A DNA stretch of 62,751 nt from an uncultured bacterium (GTDB lineage: Bacteria; Bacillota; Clostridia; Oscillospirales; Acutalibacteraceae). The position numbers and the translations under genes are program-made. The notes below the pieces were generated by a model. It was not told the DNA's origin, did not search any database, and saw nothing but the letters and a program-made list of their open reading frames with translations. Where the stretch lies: positions 1-62,751 of the forward strand of contig CAJMRT010000008.1 of NCBI GenBank assembly GCA_905215855.1. The letters run 5' to 3'. Of this stretch, positions 43,758 through 52,589 are shown piece after piece. Every line of letters begins with the position of its first letter. Position 1 is the stretch's first letter.

Positions 43758-46385
43758 ATGGCAAACAAATGGGTTTACCTTTTTACAGAAGGTAATGCTA
43801 ACATGCGTGAGCTCCTCGGCGGTAAGGGTGCCAACCTTGCAGAAATGACAGGTCTTGGACTTCCTGTACCACAGGGCTTCACAATTACAACAGAAGCTTG
43901 TACTCAGTATTATGAGGACGGCAGAGAAATCAACGCTGAAATTCAGGGTCAGATCAACGAGTACATCGTAAAGATGGAAGAGATCACAGGCAAGAAGTTC
44001 GGCGACAAGGAGAACCCCCTCCTCGTTTCAGTTCGTTCAGGTGCTCGTGCTTCAATGCCGGGTATGATGGATACAATCCTTAACCTCGGTCTTAACGAAG
44101 ATGTTGTTGAAGTTATCGCTAAGAAGTCAAACAACCCTCGTTGGGCTTGGGACTGCTACAGAAGATTCATTCAGATGTATTCTGACGTAGTTATGGAAGT
44201 AGGTAAGAAATATTTTGAAGAGCTCATCGACAAGATGAAGGCTGAGAGAGGCGTTACTTATGACGTAGAGCTTACAGCTGACGATCTTAAGGAGCTTGCA
44301 GGCCAGTTTAAGGCTGAATACAAAGAGAAAATCGGTCAGGACTTCCCTGACGATCCTAAGGAACAGCTCATGGGCGCAGTTAAGGCTGTATTCCGTTCAT
44401 GGGACAACCCTCGTGCAAACGTTTACCGTCGTGACAACGATATCCCTTATTCATGGGGTACTGCCGTTAACGTACAGTCAATGGCATTTGGTAACATGGG
44501 CGACGATTGCGGTACAGGTGTTGCATTTACAAGAGATCCTGCTACAGGTGAGAAGAAGCTCATGGGTGAGTTCCTCATCAACGCACAGGGCGAAGACGTA
44601 GTTGCAGGTGTTCGTACTCCTATGCCAATCGCTAAGATGGCTGAAGAGTTCCCCGAAGCTTTCGAGCAGTTCCAGAATGTTTGTCAGACACTCGAAAACC
44701 ACTACAGAGATATGCAGGACATGGAGTTTACTGTTGAAAACAAGAAGCTCTATATGCTCCAGACAAGAAACGGTAAGAGAACAGCTCAGGCTGCTCTTAA
44801 AATTGCTTGTGACCTCGTTGACGAGGGCATGAGAACAGAAGAAGAAGCTGTTGCAATGATCGATCCTCGTAACCTTGACACACTTCTTCACCCACAGTTC
44901 GATGCTGCTGCTCTTAAGGCTGCTACACCAATCGGTAAGGGCCTCGGCGCTTCTCCTGGTGCTGCTTGCGGTAAGATCGTATTCACAGCTGAAGATGCTG
45001 AAAACTGGAACGCTAAAGGCGAAAAGGTTGTTCTCGTTCGTCTTGAAACTTCACCTGAGGATATCACAGGTATGAAGGCTTCACAGGGTATCCTCACAGT
45101 TCGCGGCGGTATGACATCACACGCTGCCGTTGTTGCTCGTGGTATGGGTACATGCTGTGTATCTGGTTGCGGCGACATCGCAATGGACGAGGCTAACAAG
45201 AAGTTCACACTCGCAGGCAAGGAATTCCACGAGGGTGACTACATTTCAATCGACGGTTCTACAGGTAACATCTACGACGGCGTTATCCCAACAGTTGACG
45301 CTACAATCGCAGGTGAATTCGGCAGAATCATGGCTTGGGCTGACAAGTACAGAACTCTTAAGGTTAGAACAAACGCTGATACACCTGCTGACGCTAAGAA
45401 GGCTCGTGAGCTCGGTGCTGAAGGTATCGGTCTTTGCCGTACAGAGCATATGTTCTTTGAAGAGGACAGAATCGCTGCATTCAGAGAGATGATCTGCTCA
45501 GATACAGTTGAAGAAAGAGAAGCTGCTCTTGACAAGATTCTTCCTTATCAGCAGGGCGACTTTGAGGCTCTTTATGAGGCACTCGAAGGCAATCCTGTAA
45601 CAATCAGATTCCTTGATCCGCCGCTTCACGAGTTCGTTCCTACAGAGGAAGCTGACATTGAGAAGCTCGCAGCTGCTCAGGGTAAGAGCGTTGAAGACAT
45701 TAAGACAATCATCGCTTCACTCCACGAGTTCAACCCAATGATGGGTCACCGTGGCTGCCGTCTTGCAGTAACATATCCTGAAATTGCAAAGATGCAGACA
45801 AAGGCAGTTATCCGTGCTGCTATCAATGTTCAGAAGGCACATGCAGACTGGACAGTTGAGCCTGAAATTATGATTCCGCTCGTATGCGATGTTAAGGAAC
45901 TCAAGTTCGTTAAGAAGGTTGTTGTTGAAACAGCTGACGCTGAAATCGCTGCTGCAGGCATCGACCTCAAGTACGAAGTTGGTACAATGATCGAAATCCC
46001 AAGAGCTGCTCTTACAGCTGATGAGATTGCTAAGGAAGCTGACTTCTTCTGCTTCGGTACTAACGACCTTACACAGATGACATACGGCTTCTCAAGAGAT
46101 GACGCAGGTAAGTTCCTCAACGCTTACTATGATGCTAAGATCTTCGAGAACGATCCGTTCGCTAAGCTTGACCAGACAGGCGTTGGCAAGCTCATGGAAA
46201 CAGCTATCAAACTCGGTAAGCCTGTAAACAACAAGCTCCATGTTGGTATCTGCGGTGAGCACGGCGGCGATCCTTCTTCTGTTGAGTTCTGCCACAAGAT
46301 CGGTCTTGACTATGTATCATGTTCACCGTTCCGTGTTCCGATTGCTCGTCTTGCTGCTGCTCAGGCTGCTATCGCAAACAAGTAA
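43758..46385 (+). CDS. ppdK: Pyruvate phosphate dikinase
   Basis: An 875-residue protein of full length. The nucleotide-binding domain is at the N-terminus (GGKGANLAEM). The central phosphohistidine domain has GGMTSHAAVVARGMG. The C-terminal PEP/pyruvate TIM barrel includes GTNDLTQMTYGFSRDD and GICGEHGGDP. It interconverts pyruvate, ATP and phosphate with PEP, AMP and pyrophosphate. In starch- and cellulose-degrading Clostridia it serves pyrophosphate-linked glycolysis. AGGAGG precedes the ATG. Codon use (CGT, GGT, GCT, AAG, AAC) is clearly more biased than in neighbours, indicating very high expression. Confidence 0.98.
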   Translation: MANKWVYLFTEGNANMRELLGGKGANLAEMTGLGLPVPQGFTITTEACTQYYEDGREINAEIQGQINEYIVKMEEITGKKFGDKENPLLVSVRSGARASMPGMMDTILNLGLNEDVVEVIAKKSNNPRWAWDCYRRFIQMYSDVVMEVGKKYFEELIDKMKAERGVTYDVELTADDLKELAGQFKAEYKEKIGQDFPDDPKEQLMGAVKAVFRSWDNPRANVYRRDNDIPYSWGTAVNVQSMAFGNMGDDCGTGVAFTRDPATGEKKLMGEFLINAQGEDVVAGVRTPMPIAKMAEEFPEAFEQFQNVCQTLENHYRDMQDMEFTVENKKLYMLQTRNGKRTAQAALKIACDLVDEGMRTEEEAVAMIDPRNLDTLLHPQFDAAALKAATPIGKGLGASPGAACGKIVFTAEDAENWNAKGEKVVLVRLETSPEDITGMKASQGILTVRGGMTSHAAVVARGMGTCCVSGCGDIAMDEANKKFTLAGKEFHEGDYISIDGSTGNIYDGVIPTVDATIAGEFGRIMAWADKYRTLKVRTNADTPADAKKARELGAEGIGLCRTEHMFFEEDRIAAFREMICSDTVEEREAALDKILPYQQGDFEALYEALEGNPVTIRFLDPPLHEFVPTEEADIEKLAAAQGKSVEDIKTIIASLHEFNPMMGHRGCRLAVTYPEIAKMQTKAVIRAAINVQKAHADWTVEPEIMIPLVCDVKELKFVKKVVVETADAEIAAAGIDLKYEVGTMIEIPRAALTADEIAKEADFFCFGTNDLTQMTYGFSRDDAGKFLNAYYDAKIFENDPFAKLDQTGVGKLMETAIKLGKPVNNKLHVGICGEHGGDPSSVEFCHKIGLDYVSCSPFRVPIARLAAAQAAIANK

Positions 46386-46442
46386 TCCACACAGGATGTA
46401 TTGACAGGTAACTTAATACAAGTTTATTCCTGATATAAATTT

Positions 46443-46477
46443 GACCTTGCAGATTTTACTCTGCAAGGTCTTTTTTA
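46443..46477 (+). terminator. Terminator of ppdK
   Basis: GACCTTGCAGA (46443-46453) pairs perfectly with TCTGCAAGGTC (46460-46470), followed by TTTTTTATG. Confidence 0.9.
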
Positions 46478-46642
46478 TGTCTTATAAAAATCTTTAAAGG
46501 TTTCCCACAATTTATATAACGGCGTATTTTGAAAATTTTTATTGTTTTTGCAAAATCTATTGATTTTACATTTGTTCTTGGGTGTAATAATACCAAATCA
46601 CGATTTAGTAAATCAAGATTAGATAGCATAAGAGGTGTTTTT

Positions 46643-46767
46643 ATGTTTATAGGCAGATTTACTATGCACTGTTCTCTGAAAACGGTTTTGATGAAAAGAT
46701 AACAGCCGATACAAAATCAAGCGGCACACTTCTTTTTTCCCTTGAACAAATTGTCAATTACAGTTGA
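46643..46767 (+). pseudogene. Possible frameshifted remnant of a small gene
   Basis: GAGGTG lies 8 bases before an ATG at 46643, but that frame stops after 19 codons (46702). A different frame continues with coding-like sequence (ALFSENGFDEKITADTKSSG and on) to a TGA at 46767. A single indel near 46660 would join them into about 41 residues. The product is unknown, and this may be chance. Otherwise the gap 46478-46787 shows nothing. Confidence 0.25.
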
Positions 46768-46787
46768 CATATATTTTGAATTAACCT

Positions 46788-46819
46788 AAAAACCGCTCTC
46801 AAATATGAGAGCGGTTTTT
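46788..46819 (-). terminator. Bidirectional terminator of the ABC operon
   Basis: AAAAACCGCTCTCA (46788-46801) pairs perfectly with TGAGAGCGGTTTTT (46806-46819). The stem overlaps the first base of the permease stop codon. Confidence 0.8.
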
Positions 46820-47961
46820 TATTCCTGCATAACGGATTTTACGGACTGATTTTTTATTTGGTGTGAAAAGAACATCATTGCGCCCTCATAGATTACTACA
46901 AAAAGCACAAGTGTAATCCAAAAGCTATTCCAATCGAAGCTATACTTGGGTTTAACTCCGAGCAAATCGGAAAACACCACATTGACCATCATATTCATCA
47001 GCAAATACTGATATAACGAGCCTATAACAAAGCCGACATCCGCAATCGGTCTGTAGCAATTAATCACTGAATCTGCACACTCTTTTTGCGAGTAGCCGAT
47101 AACTTTCATCATGGCAATTGTCTTTTGATTAGCCTTTACCACGCTTGACAGCGACAAATACAAGGTCACAAATGCAAGCGTAAGACCTATCAACAGCACA
47201 ATAAATCCCATTTCATCGCTCGCATATTCGCCCATAGATGCCGCCATCTGCAACATTGCCGAAAAACAAAACGCTGAAAATCCTGCAAAAAACGCCAGTA
47301 TTTTTCTGCTTCTCAGGGTATTTCTCTTCATATCTTTTAAGAAGCTAAAATCATCGGCTTTAACCTTTTTAACTTTTTTCGGCTGTTTTTCAATTCCTTT
47401 CAGCATATTGACCGCAGGCATTTTCAACTTTACAAAAGCATAAAAAATTGAAATCAACGCAAAAAATACAGTCGGCAAAATCACGAGAATAACCAAAACT
47501 TCAAAGTGAAATTTCGGACTAAATTCGGGAAAAAGGCTAAGATTATTTTGAAGTTCGTACAGTCGAGGCATATACACACTTGCAACGGCATAACCGAGAG
47601 AAGTTCCCACAAACACGCTCAAGGCAAACACCCACAAGCGGCAGGCAATGCTGATCTCGGAATATCCCAAAGCTTTTAATATACCAAGCTCTTTGCCGTG
47701 ACTGTCTATGTAATTTTTAATGTAGAAAATCAAGAGAATGACCGAAGTAAATGCAAGACTGCCGCCCGATGCACCTACAATCACTTTTGATGTTGCAATC
47801 TGCGTATCATACATCATTTGTGCTTCGGGGGTTGTTATAAGCGCTTCAACCGACGCAATGTCAATGCCGTAATTCACAAATAAAGCACACACAAACACGG
47901 CACATAATGACACAACAGAGATAGCCGCCATTTTTACTATATCTTTTATTCCGACAATCAC
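46819..47961 (-). CDS. ABC transporter permease, FtsX/MacB type
   Basis: A 380-residue protein. After an N-terminal helix (about residues 10-32) come three clustered helices with ELGILKALGYSEISI, the coupling motif typical of FtsX-like domains. A charged linker (about residues 195-210) is followed by a second half with another four helices and TIAMMKVIGYSQKE, the repeated coupling motif. These permeases work mechanically on lipids, peptides or drugs rather than by a classical channel. It lies 4 bases after the ATPase. The substrate is unknown; TetR control suggests drug or peptide export. Confidence 0.85.
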   Translation of the reverse strand: MIVGIKDIVKMAAISVVSLCAVFVCALFVNYGIDIASVEALITTPEAQMMYDTQIATSKVIVGASGGSLAFTSVILLIFYIKNYIDSHGKELGILKALGYSEISIACRLWVFALSVFVGTSLGYAVASVYMPRLYELQNNLSLFPEFSPKFHFEVLVILVILPTVFFALISIFYAFVKLKMPAVNMLKGIEKQPKKVKKVKADDFSFLKDMKRNTLRSRKILAFFAGFSAFCFSAMLQMAASMGEYASDEMGFIVLLIGLTLAFVTLYLSLSSVVKANQKTIAMMKVIGYSQKECADSVINCYRPIADVGFVIGSLYQYLLMNMMVNVVFSDLLGVKPKYSFDWNSFWITLVLFVVIYEGAMMFFSHQIKNQSVKSVMQE

Positions 47962-47965
47962 AAAA

Positions 47966-48658
47966 TCACCAACCTATTTCAAATGCAGATTTACGCACAT
48001 CATTTTTATACACTTCGGCAATTTTTCCGTCACTCACCTTAATCACCGTATTCGCCATTTCGGCAATATTAATGTTATGCGTTACCATAATCATCGTAAA
48101 TCCCTGTTCCGACTGCAATTTTGTAATCACATCAAGCACCTGTCTGCCTGTTTTTTCATCAAGCGCACCTGTCGGCTCATCAAGGAACAACACGGTAGGC
48201 TTTTTGGCAAGCGCTCTGGCAATTGCCACTCGCTGTTGCTCTCCGCCCGAAAGTTCTCCGGGATATTTTTTAACTTTGTCATCAAGTCCGACGGCACTTA
48301 TAATTTTTCTGTAATCGCTGTTTGACGCCAAATCTGCACCCATACGGACATTTTTATCGACATTCATATTCGGCAAAAGATAGTACTGCTGAAAAATAAA
48401 GCCTACATTATCTCTGCGAAATTTTGTGCGTTCGCTTTCACTCATACTGCAAATATCTTTTCCGTCCAAACAAACTTCTCCGCTGTCGGCTTTTTCAAGT
48501 CCCGAAAGAACATTCAGTAATGTTGACTTTCCCGAACCCGAAGCGCCGAGAATTACGGCAAAATCCCCTTGTGCAATTTTTAAATTTATGTTATCCAACA
48601 CCTTAAATCTGCTTTCGCCTTTGCCGTAATATTTTGTCAAATTTTTAACTTCAATCAT
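47966..48658 (-). CDS. ABC transporter ATP-binding protein, LolD/MacB type
   Basis: A 230-residue protein. Walker A is GASGSGKSTLLN, the Q-loop FIFQQYYLLP, the signature LSGGEQQRVAIARAL, Walker B VLFLDEPTGALD and the switch His is in MVTHN. This is the DevA/LolD/MacB family that pairs with FtsX-like permeases, here the gene 4 bases downstream. Its ATG shares a base with the TetR stop codon (TGATG), so translation is coupled. Confidence 0.95.
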   Translation of the reverse strand: MIEVKNLTKYYGKGESRFKVLDNINLKIAQGDFAVILGASGSGKSTLLNVLSGLEKADSGEVCLDGKDICSMSESERTKFRRDNVGFIFQQYYLLPNMNVDKNVRMGADLASNSDYRKIISAVGLDDKVKKYPGELSGGEQQRVAIARALAKKPTVLFLDEPTGALDEKTGRQVLDVITKLQSEQGFTMIMVTHNINIAEMANTVIKVSDGKIAEVYKNDVRKSAFEIGW

Positions 48659-49233
48659 CAGATATCACCTCTCATAATGGTAACAATCAGAGATTTGCAC
48701 ACCTCAGTCATCATTTTGCTTATTTCATCATCTGTAAACCGACACATCTTAGTGGCACAAAGCGTGGCAATTCCGTGCGTATAAATCCACAGATGTTTGT
48801 AGAGCCATTCCGCTTTTTCAGTTGAAAATCCGTAGCCGTCAACTATTGAGTTCAGTATTTGCTCATAACTTTCATCTATTTCAGGAAGAATACTCGACAA
48901 ATTCGGAACACTTTCCTTTTCACTCATAAACAAAAGCCTGAAAAGTTTCGGCTCTTGCACAGCAAAAAGTATGTACTGTTTGCCGACCCCTTTAAAAGCA
49001 ACATCTTCGCAAAGACCTTTTTTGACATATTTTTTATATTCTGCTTTTGCGGCAACAACTATTTCGTTTTTGAGATGTTCCATATTATCAAAATACGAAA
49101 ACACAGGGCAAACCGAACTTCCGAGCGTTTTGGCTATTGACCTTGCAGTCACTTGATCCAACCCCTCATTTTTAGCAATCGTCAATCCTGCATTTATAAT
49201 TTCAGCTTTGCCGAACTTTGGCTTTGGCGGCAT
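48658..49233 (-). CDS. TetR-family repressor
   Basis: A 191-residue protein. The DNA-binding domain is N-terminal (IINAGLTIAKNEGLDQVTAR, then SIAKTLGSSVCPVFSYFDN as the recognition region). The C-terminal domain is helical and variable, the ligand pocket. It is first in an operon with the ABC genes and an ATAACA/TGTTAT dyad overlaps the predicted start site, so it likely represses its own transporter operon until a ligand binds. ACGGAGTGAT precedes the ATG. Confidence 0.92.
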   Translation of the reverse strand: MPPKPKFGKAEIINAGLTIAKNEGLDQVTARSIAKTLGSSVCPVFSYFDNMEHLKNEIVVAAKAEYKKYVKKGLCEDVAFKGVGKQYILFAVQEPKLFRLLFMSEKESVPNLSSILPEIDESYEQILNSIVDGYGFSTEKAEWLYKHLWIYTHGIATLCATKMCRFTDDEISKMMTEVCKSLIVTIMRGDI

Positions 49234-49249
49234 ATTATCACTCCGTTTA

Positions 49250-49277
49250 ATAACATTAGTTATATATCATTTGTTAT
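49250..49277. promoter_or_regulatory. Candidate TetR operator
   Basis: ATAACA (49250-49255) and TGTTAT (49272-49277) form a 28-bp interrupted dyad over the predicted transcription start, the usual position for autorepression by TetR. Confidence 0.45.
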
Positions 49278-49279
49278 AC

Positions 49280-49308
49280 ATTGTACATCCACACACAAAT
49301 AAAGTCAA
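49280..49308 (-). promoter_or_regulatory. Sigma-A promoter of the TetR-ABC operon
   Basis: On the minus strand TTGACT (49308-49303), 17 bases, TACAAT (49285-49280). Confidence 0.65.
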
Positions 49309-49345
49309 CAAAAAGTTTATACTGAAAAATAAAATACACAAACAG

Positions 49346-49389
49346 AAAAATGACAAGCTGAGATTTTTCAACTTGTCATTTTTATTTTT
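49346..49389. terminator. Bidirectional terminator after the phage-like operon
   Basis: AAAAATGACAAG (49346-49357) pairs perfectly with CTTGTCATTTTT (49372-49383). It lies between the end of the phage-like operon and the TetR promoter. A weaker TTTTGCA/TGCAAAA hairpin lies near 49420-49437. Confidence 0.75.
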
Positions 49390-49473
49390 GGTCATGGTTA
49401 TTTAATTATTTGAATGGTTTTGCAAGGCTGCAAAATTTATCAACATAGCTTGATTAAAATTTCAATCAGGATT

Positions 49474-49956
49474 TTATGCATTTACATAAGAAATTATCAC
49501 ATTAAGATGTAACGGAAAATCTGCGTTTACGCATTTTTCAATATATTTTTTCTCTGCATCGGTTTTACTGTCAGAAATATTTATCGCAAGACGATTTCTT
49601 GACGGTGCTTCCTGAAAGGTGAAATTTTCCACACCGTAACCTCTGACAATCTGTTTGAAATCGTCGGGAGTGCATTTTCCGCCAACTTTCTGCTCCGAGA
49701 TTTTGAGCATATTTCTGCGTTTCTCAAGAGAATATTCGTCACGCACCTTGCCGACAAATCTTTCTCTTTCGGTAATTCCAAAATCCTCCGCCGTGTCGAT
49801 AAACAGCTCTTTTTCCATCATTTCAAGCGTATCAAACACCGCATTAAGTCCATCTGCATACGCTGAAAGTTCTGCCTTAATATTTGAACTGTCCGTAATC
49901 TTATAAAGCCCCGTACTTTCTAATTTTGTTTTCATTGAACCAAAGCTGTTCATCAT
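49474..49956 (-). CDS. Baseplate/tail protein I-like (XkdU, DUF2313)
   Basis: About 160 residues. The ATG at 49956 overlaps the J stop (ATGA) and has GGGGTGA upstream; a longer reading from 50034 would run deep into the J gene. MMNSFGSMKTKLESTGLY followed by a helical region, and a C-terminal segment with SDAEKKYIEKCV-like content and FPLHLNVIISY, match the YmfQ/XkdU family that caps the P2-type baseplate wedge. It is the last gene of the operon. In phages of this type a tail fibre gene normally follows; here only a terminator does. Confidence 0.75.
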   Translation of the reverse strand: MMNSFGSMKTKLESTGLYKITDSSNIKAELSAYADGLNAVFDTLEMMEKELFIDTAEDFGITERERFVGKVRDEYSLEKRRNMLKISEQKVGGKCTPDDFKQIVRGYGVENFTFQEAPSRNRLAINISDSKTDAEKKYIEKCVNADFPLHLNVIISYVNA

Positions 49957-51011
49957 TTCACCCCAATCGTAATTTTGCCAACGGTAAAGCACTGCGATTT
50001 TGCCGCAGTCACATCCTGCATATCGGTATTCCAAGTGTAGTTATTTATGCACCCCGTTGCAATGAGCTTTGCACCGAGTTCCGTAAGATGAAAAGTTCCG
50101 CCAATCGGAATGGAATTCACATAATCCGCAAAAGCGTTTTCAAGCAAAGATTTTACCTCTGACGAAGAATAGCCGTCCTCGGCATAAACCGTCACGCTCA
50201 TATTGCACGCTGTACGCTGAGCGTTGGCAACGATAACATCAACATTCAACTCTCTCTGCTTTTCAACGATTTTCTGAACTTTTGCAACAACATCAGTGCT
50301 GACGGTGGCATCTGAACCTGTAATATATACATTAACAGTGCCGACGCCCCTCACCTTGCCAACGGCACAAGCCTTAGCCACACCGTCAACCGAGAGTGCA
50401 AGCTGTTCATAATATGCCGCATTTGTACCGTTAGAGGTGTTGACATATGTATCTCTTATGCGTTTGCGAAGCTCGTCATCAGTTTCGGCATCACAACCGC
50501 CGCTGAATGTTGAGCGGTTTGTCACGGTTTCAATTTCGGTAGGAACGCTGACAGGAATCACTGCACTGTAGGGAGCAATGTTGCCGTTACTGCCTGCCTG
50601 TTCCGCATCGGCATACACACTCACAAGCGTGTTGCCTGCACTTATTTCCTCATCCTCGGTTGTCACAAAGCGAACAGGAACTGTATCAGCGGTAGCCACA
50701 ACACAGCCTTTCGGAATTATAATATCGTGACTGCACGGCTGGGCGATGCTGAATGTAAGCTCGCCTGTTGATTTCATAGCCCTTTTGCGTTCAAGACCTC
50801 TCTGCGATGCGAGTTTATCAAGGCATTCACCGCTTGCGCTCACTGCAAACATCTGTCTTTTCCACCATTCAAGATTCGTCTGCAGCTTAAAAATCTCGCC
50901 GGCAAGCACCTTGAGCCTGATTGCAATGTCGCTCACCTCGTTAAAGCTGTCGCCTGTTTCCCGCTCATAAGCATTCTTCATTCTGCCGTAAATTTCATCA
51001 TAAGTTTCCAT
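49953..51011 (-). CDS. Baseplate protein J (XkdT-like)
   Basis: A 352-residue protein. An N-terminal helical region (residues 1-65) is followed by beta-rich domains, with FSGGCDAETDDELRKRIRDT, the most conserved segment of the J family, near residues 167-186. VAKACAVGKVRGVGTVNVYI and a C-terminal VNSIPIGGTFHLTELG region follow. J forms the baseplate wedge with W (gp25) and I in contractile tails. GGGAGGTGC precedes the ATG, and the 5' end overlaps the wedge gene. Confidence 0.9.
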   Translation of the reverse strand: METYDEIYGRMKNAYERETGDSFNEVSDIAIRLKVLAGEIFKLQTNLEWWKRQMFAVSASGECLDKLASQRGLERKRAMKSTGELTFSIAQPCSHDIIIPKGCVVATADTVPVRFVTTEDEEISAGNTLVSVYADAEQAGSNGNIAPYSAVIPVSVPTEIETVTNRSTFSGGCDAETDDELRKRIRDTYVNTSNGTNAAYYEQLALSVDGVAKACAVGKVRGVGTVNVYITGSDATVSTDVVAKVQKIVEKQRELNVDVIVANAQRTACNMSVTVYAEDGYSSSEVKSLLENAFADYVNSIPIGGTFHLTELGAKLIATGCINNYTWNTDMQDVTAAKSQCFTVGKITIGVK

Positions 51012-51327
51012 TTATCTGCACCTCCCTTGTAATTCCGTCAATTGTCAAATCAATTACGATAACATCACCTGTTTCTTTAACACTTGCAAAGGTGTTTTCA
51101 ATTTCGGCAAGCGATTCATTGGCAAGCAGCTCAAGCTGTTTTACCGAAAGTGTTTCGCCCTGCAAAATAACAGTCGAGCCGAGTTCTCGGTCATAAACAA
51201 ATCCGCCGAGTTTTGCAGAAATGCAAATCACAGCCTGCTGAAATTTTGCGTCAAGCCCCTCAAGCAACACCGTACTACCTGAAGAGCCGATAACAATATC
51301 ACCGTTTTTAATCATTGTGTCCCTCAT
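50998..51327 (-). CDS. Baseplate wedge protein, gp25/XkdS-like
   Basis: About 109 residues. ATG codons at 51327 and 51315 are both possible; GAGGG lies 5 bases before the second. The fold layout fits the gp25/W lysozyme-like family (DUF2634): LEGLDAKFQQAVICISAKLG, then YDRELGST, then LANESLAEIENTFASV and a C-terminal beta pair with VIVIDLTIDG. It is between spike and J, as in PBSX and P2. No catalytic activity is implied; the family is structural. Confidence 0.75.
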   Translation of the reverse strand: MRDTMIKNGDIVIGSSGSTVLLEGLDAKFQQAVICISAKLGGFVYDRELGSTVILQGETLSVKQLELLANESLAEIENTFASVKETGDVIVIDLTIDGITREVQINGNL

Positions 51328-51328
51328 T

Positions 51329-51658
51329 CTACACCGCCTTACCGTTGATGAGAACTCTGCCGTCATTTTTCAGAACGATACTCGCTCCGCCCTTTGACGA
51401 GAGCATAACCTCGCCCTCATCAAGCTCAACATTTTTCGCAAGCACACCAAGGCTCACTTCACCGTTTGAAAGTGGCAATACAACCGCCGATTCTCCCACA
51501 GGAACAACGCTTGCAAAGCCGTACGGCACGCAACATTTTATCTCCCTGTGTTCTTCCGAAGAATCAACCGAAACGGTGTTTCCCGAACTTTTCACGCCGC
51601 CCTTTTCTGCTTTAGGTGCGGTAATTGAATTTTTAGTTATGTAATTCATCAGCCACAT
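51329..51658 (-). CDS. Baseplate spike/gpV-like protein
   Basis: About 109 residues from the ATG at 51658, 7 bases after AAGGAGA. VPYGFASVVPVGESAVVLPL is the OB-fold signature seen in gpV/XkdR-type proteins (DUF2577). The C-terminal LSSKGGASIVLKNDGRVLIN is the short beta-helical repeat found in spike tips. It would puncture or cap the end of the tube. It is shorter than P2 gpV (about 210 residues). It overlaps the hub gene's end by 26 bases. Confidence 0.75.
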   Translation of the reverse strand: MWLMNYITKNSITAPKAEKGGVKSSGNTVSVDSSEEHREIKCCVPYGFASVVPVGESAVVLPLSNGEVSLGVLAKNVELDEGEVMLSSKGGASIVLKNDGRVLINGKAV

Positions 51659-52589
51659 CGCCGTTCTCCTTTCCAAGCACAACCGTAGTGCTTTCACCGT
51701 TTTTCCCGAGTGAATATTTAATGCTTTTCACAACCAAACCCTCTCTTTTTCCGACAAGTCTGTCGTCAATAACAGCTTTTCTGCCGACAATTCCGCACAA
51801 GCATTTCGGACATTCAATCATAATCTCAAAGCTCTGCCTGTTGCCGTTTTCAATCATTCTGTCAGCTGTTTTAACTGCATTGTTGTCGAGAATAGCGTTT
51901 ACATACCTCACTCTCTTAATTCTGCCGTCAAGGCTGTTGTTTCCGATAACGCTCTTGTACCCGCCGTATTCCTCGGTGCGGAGTTTGACCTTTGAAATCA
52001 CCTTGCACGGCTTTATGTACTCACGCAGAGATGTATAACCTACTCCGTTTCTGCCGAACACAATCGGCTTTGCACCGCCGTAAGTTCCGCACATCAGGGC
52101 AAATCCTGCGCCCGTAATTCTTGGACTTTTGCCGTATCTGCCGCTGCAAAACTTTTCAAGCACCTGCCACTCGGTCATACCTTTTTCAATCTTAATTTTG
52201 CCCATAAATGCGTGTTCGTCACCGTCATAGCCGGCAATTCCGAACGGCTTTAAATGCCTTTCAAAAATGAACTTTGCCGCTGGGTTCACATATGTAACAG
52301 GCTCTGCCTCATTGTCGAGAAGCCTTCCGGCAAGACTTCTTGCACTCAGCCTTACAATCGCACCGCTGTTCTGAACAATGCTCACAATCTCGTCAGCCTG
52401 TCCCACAAACACAAGTGCTTCATCGTCATAGACTTCAAACATATCGGCATTTCTGAACCTTTCATCATACGGCATCACCAGCACGAGTTCATCGGCTGGC
52501 ACATCAACATCTGCCGAAATTTCCGCCGTGAGAACATTTTTGATTTCAAATTTCTTGCCGTTTTTGTCCGTAAAAAAGTAACTCAGCAC
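51633..52589 (-). CDS. Baseplate hub protein, gpD/XkdQ-like
   Basis: A 318-residue protein. The N-terminal half has the beta-barrel layout of the phage late control gpD/gp27 hub (AEISADVDVPADELVLVMPY, VFVGQADEIVSIV, VRLSARSLAGRLLDNEA). WQVLEKFC near residue 145 is the LysM-like/hub linker. The C-terminal part carries CPKCLCG, an unusual Cys cluster for a hub and perhaps a metal site. Hub trimers join the tube to the spike. Its start overlaps the LysM gene by 7 bases. Confidence 0.85.
   Translation of the reverse strand: MLSYFFTDKNGKKFEIKNVLTAEISADVDVPADELVLVMPYDERFRNADMFEVYDDEALVFVGQADEIVSIVQNSGAIVRLSARSLAGRLLDNEAEPVTYVNPAAKFIFERHLKPFGIAGYDGDEHAFMGKIKIEKGMTEWQVLEKFCSGRYGKSPRITGAGFALMCGTYGGAKPIVFGRNGVGYTSLREYIKPCKVISKVKLRTEEYGGYKSVIGNNSLDGRIKRVRYVNAILDNNAVKTADRMIENGNRQSFEIMIECPKCLCGIVGRKAVIDDRLVGKREGLVVKSIKYSLGKNGESTTVVLGKENGDVADELHN

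Noticed and set aside
47966..49233. TetR and the ABC transporter as cargo genes of the phage-like module
   Set aside because: They have their own promoter, a bidirectional terminator separates them, and their codon use resembles the host genes.
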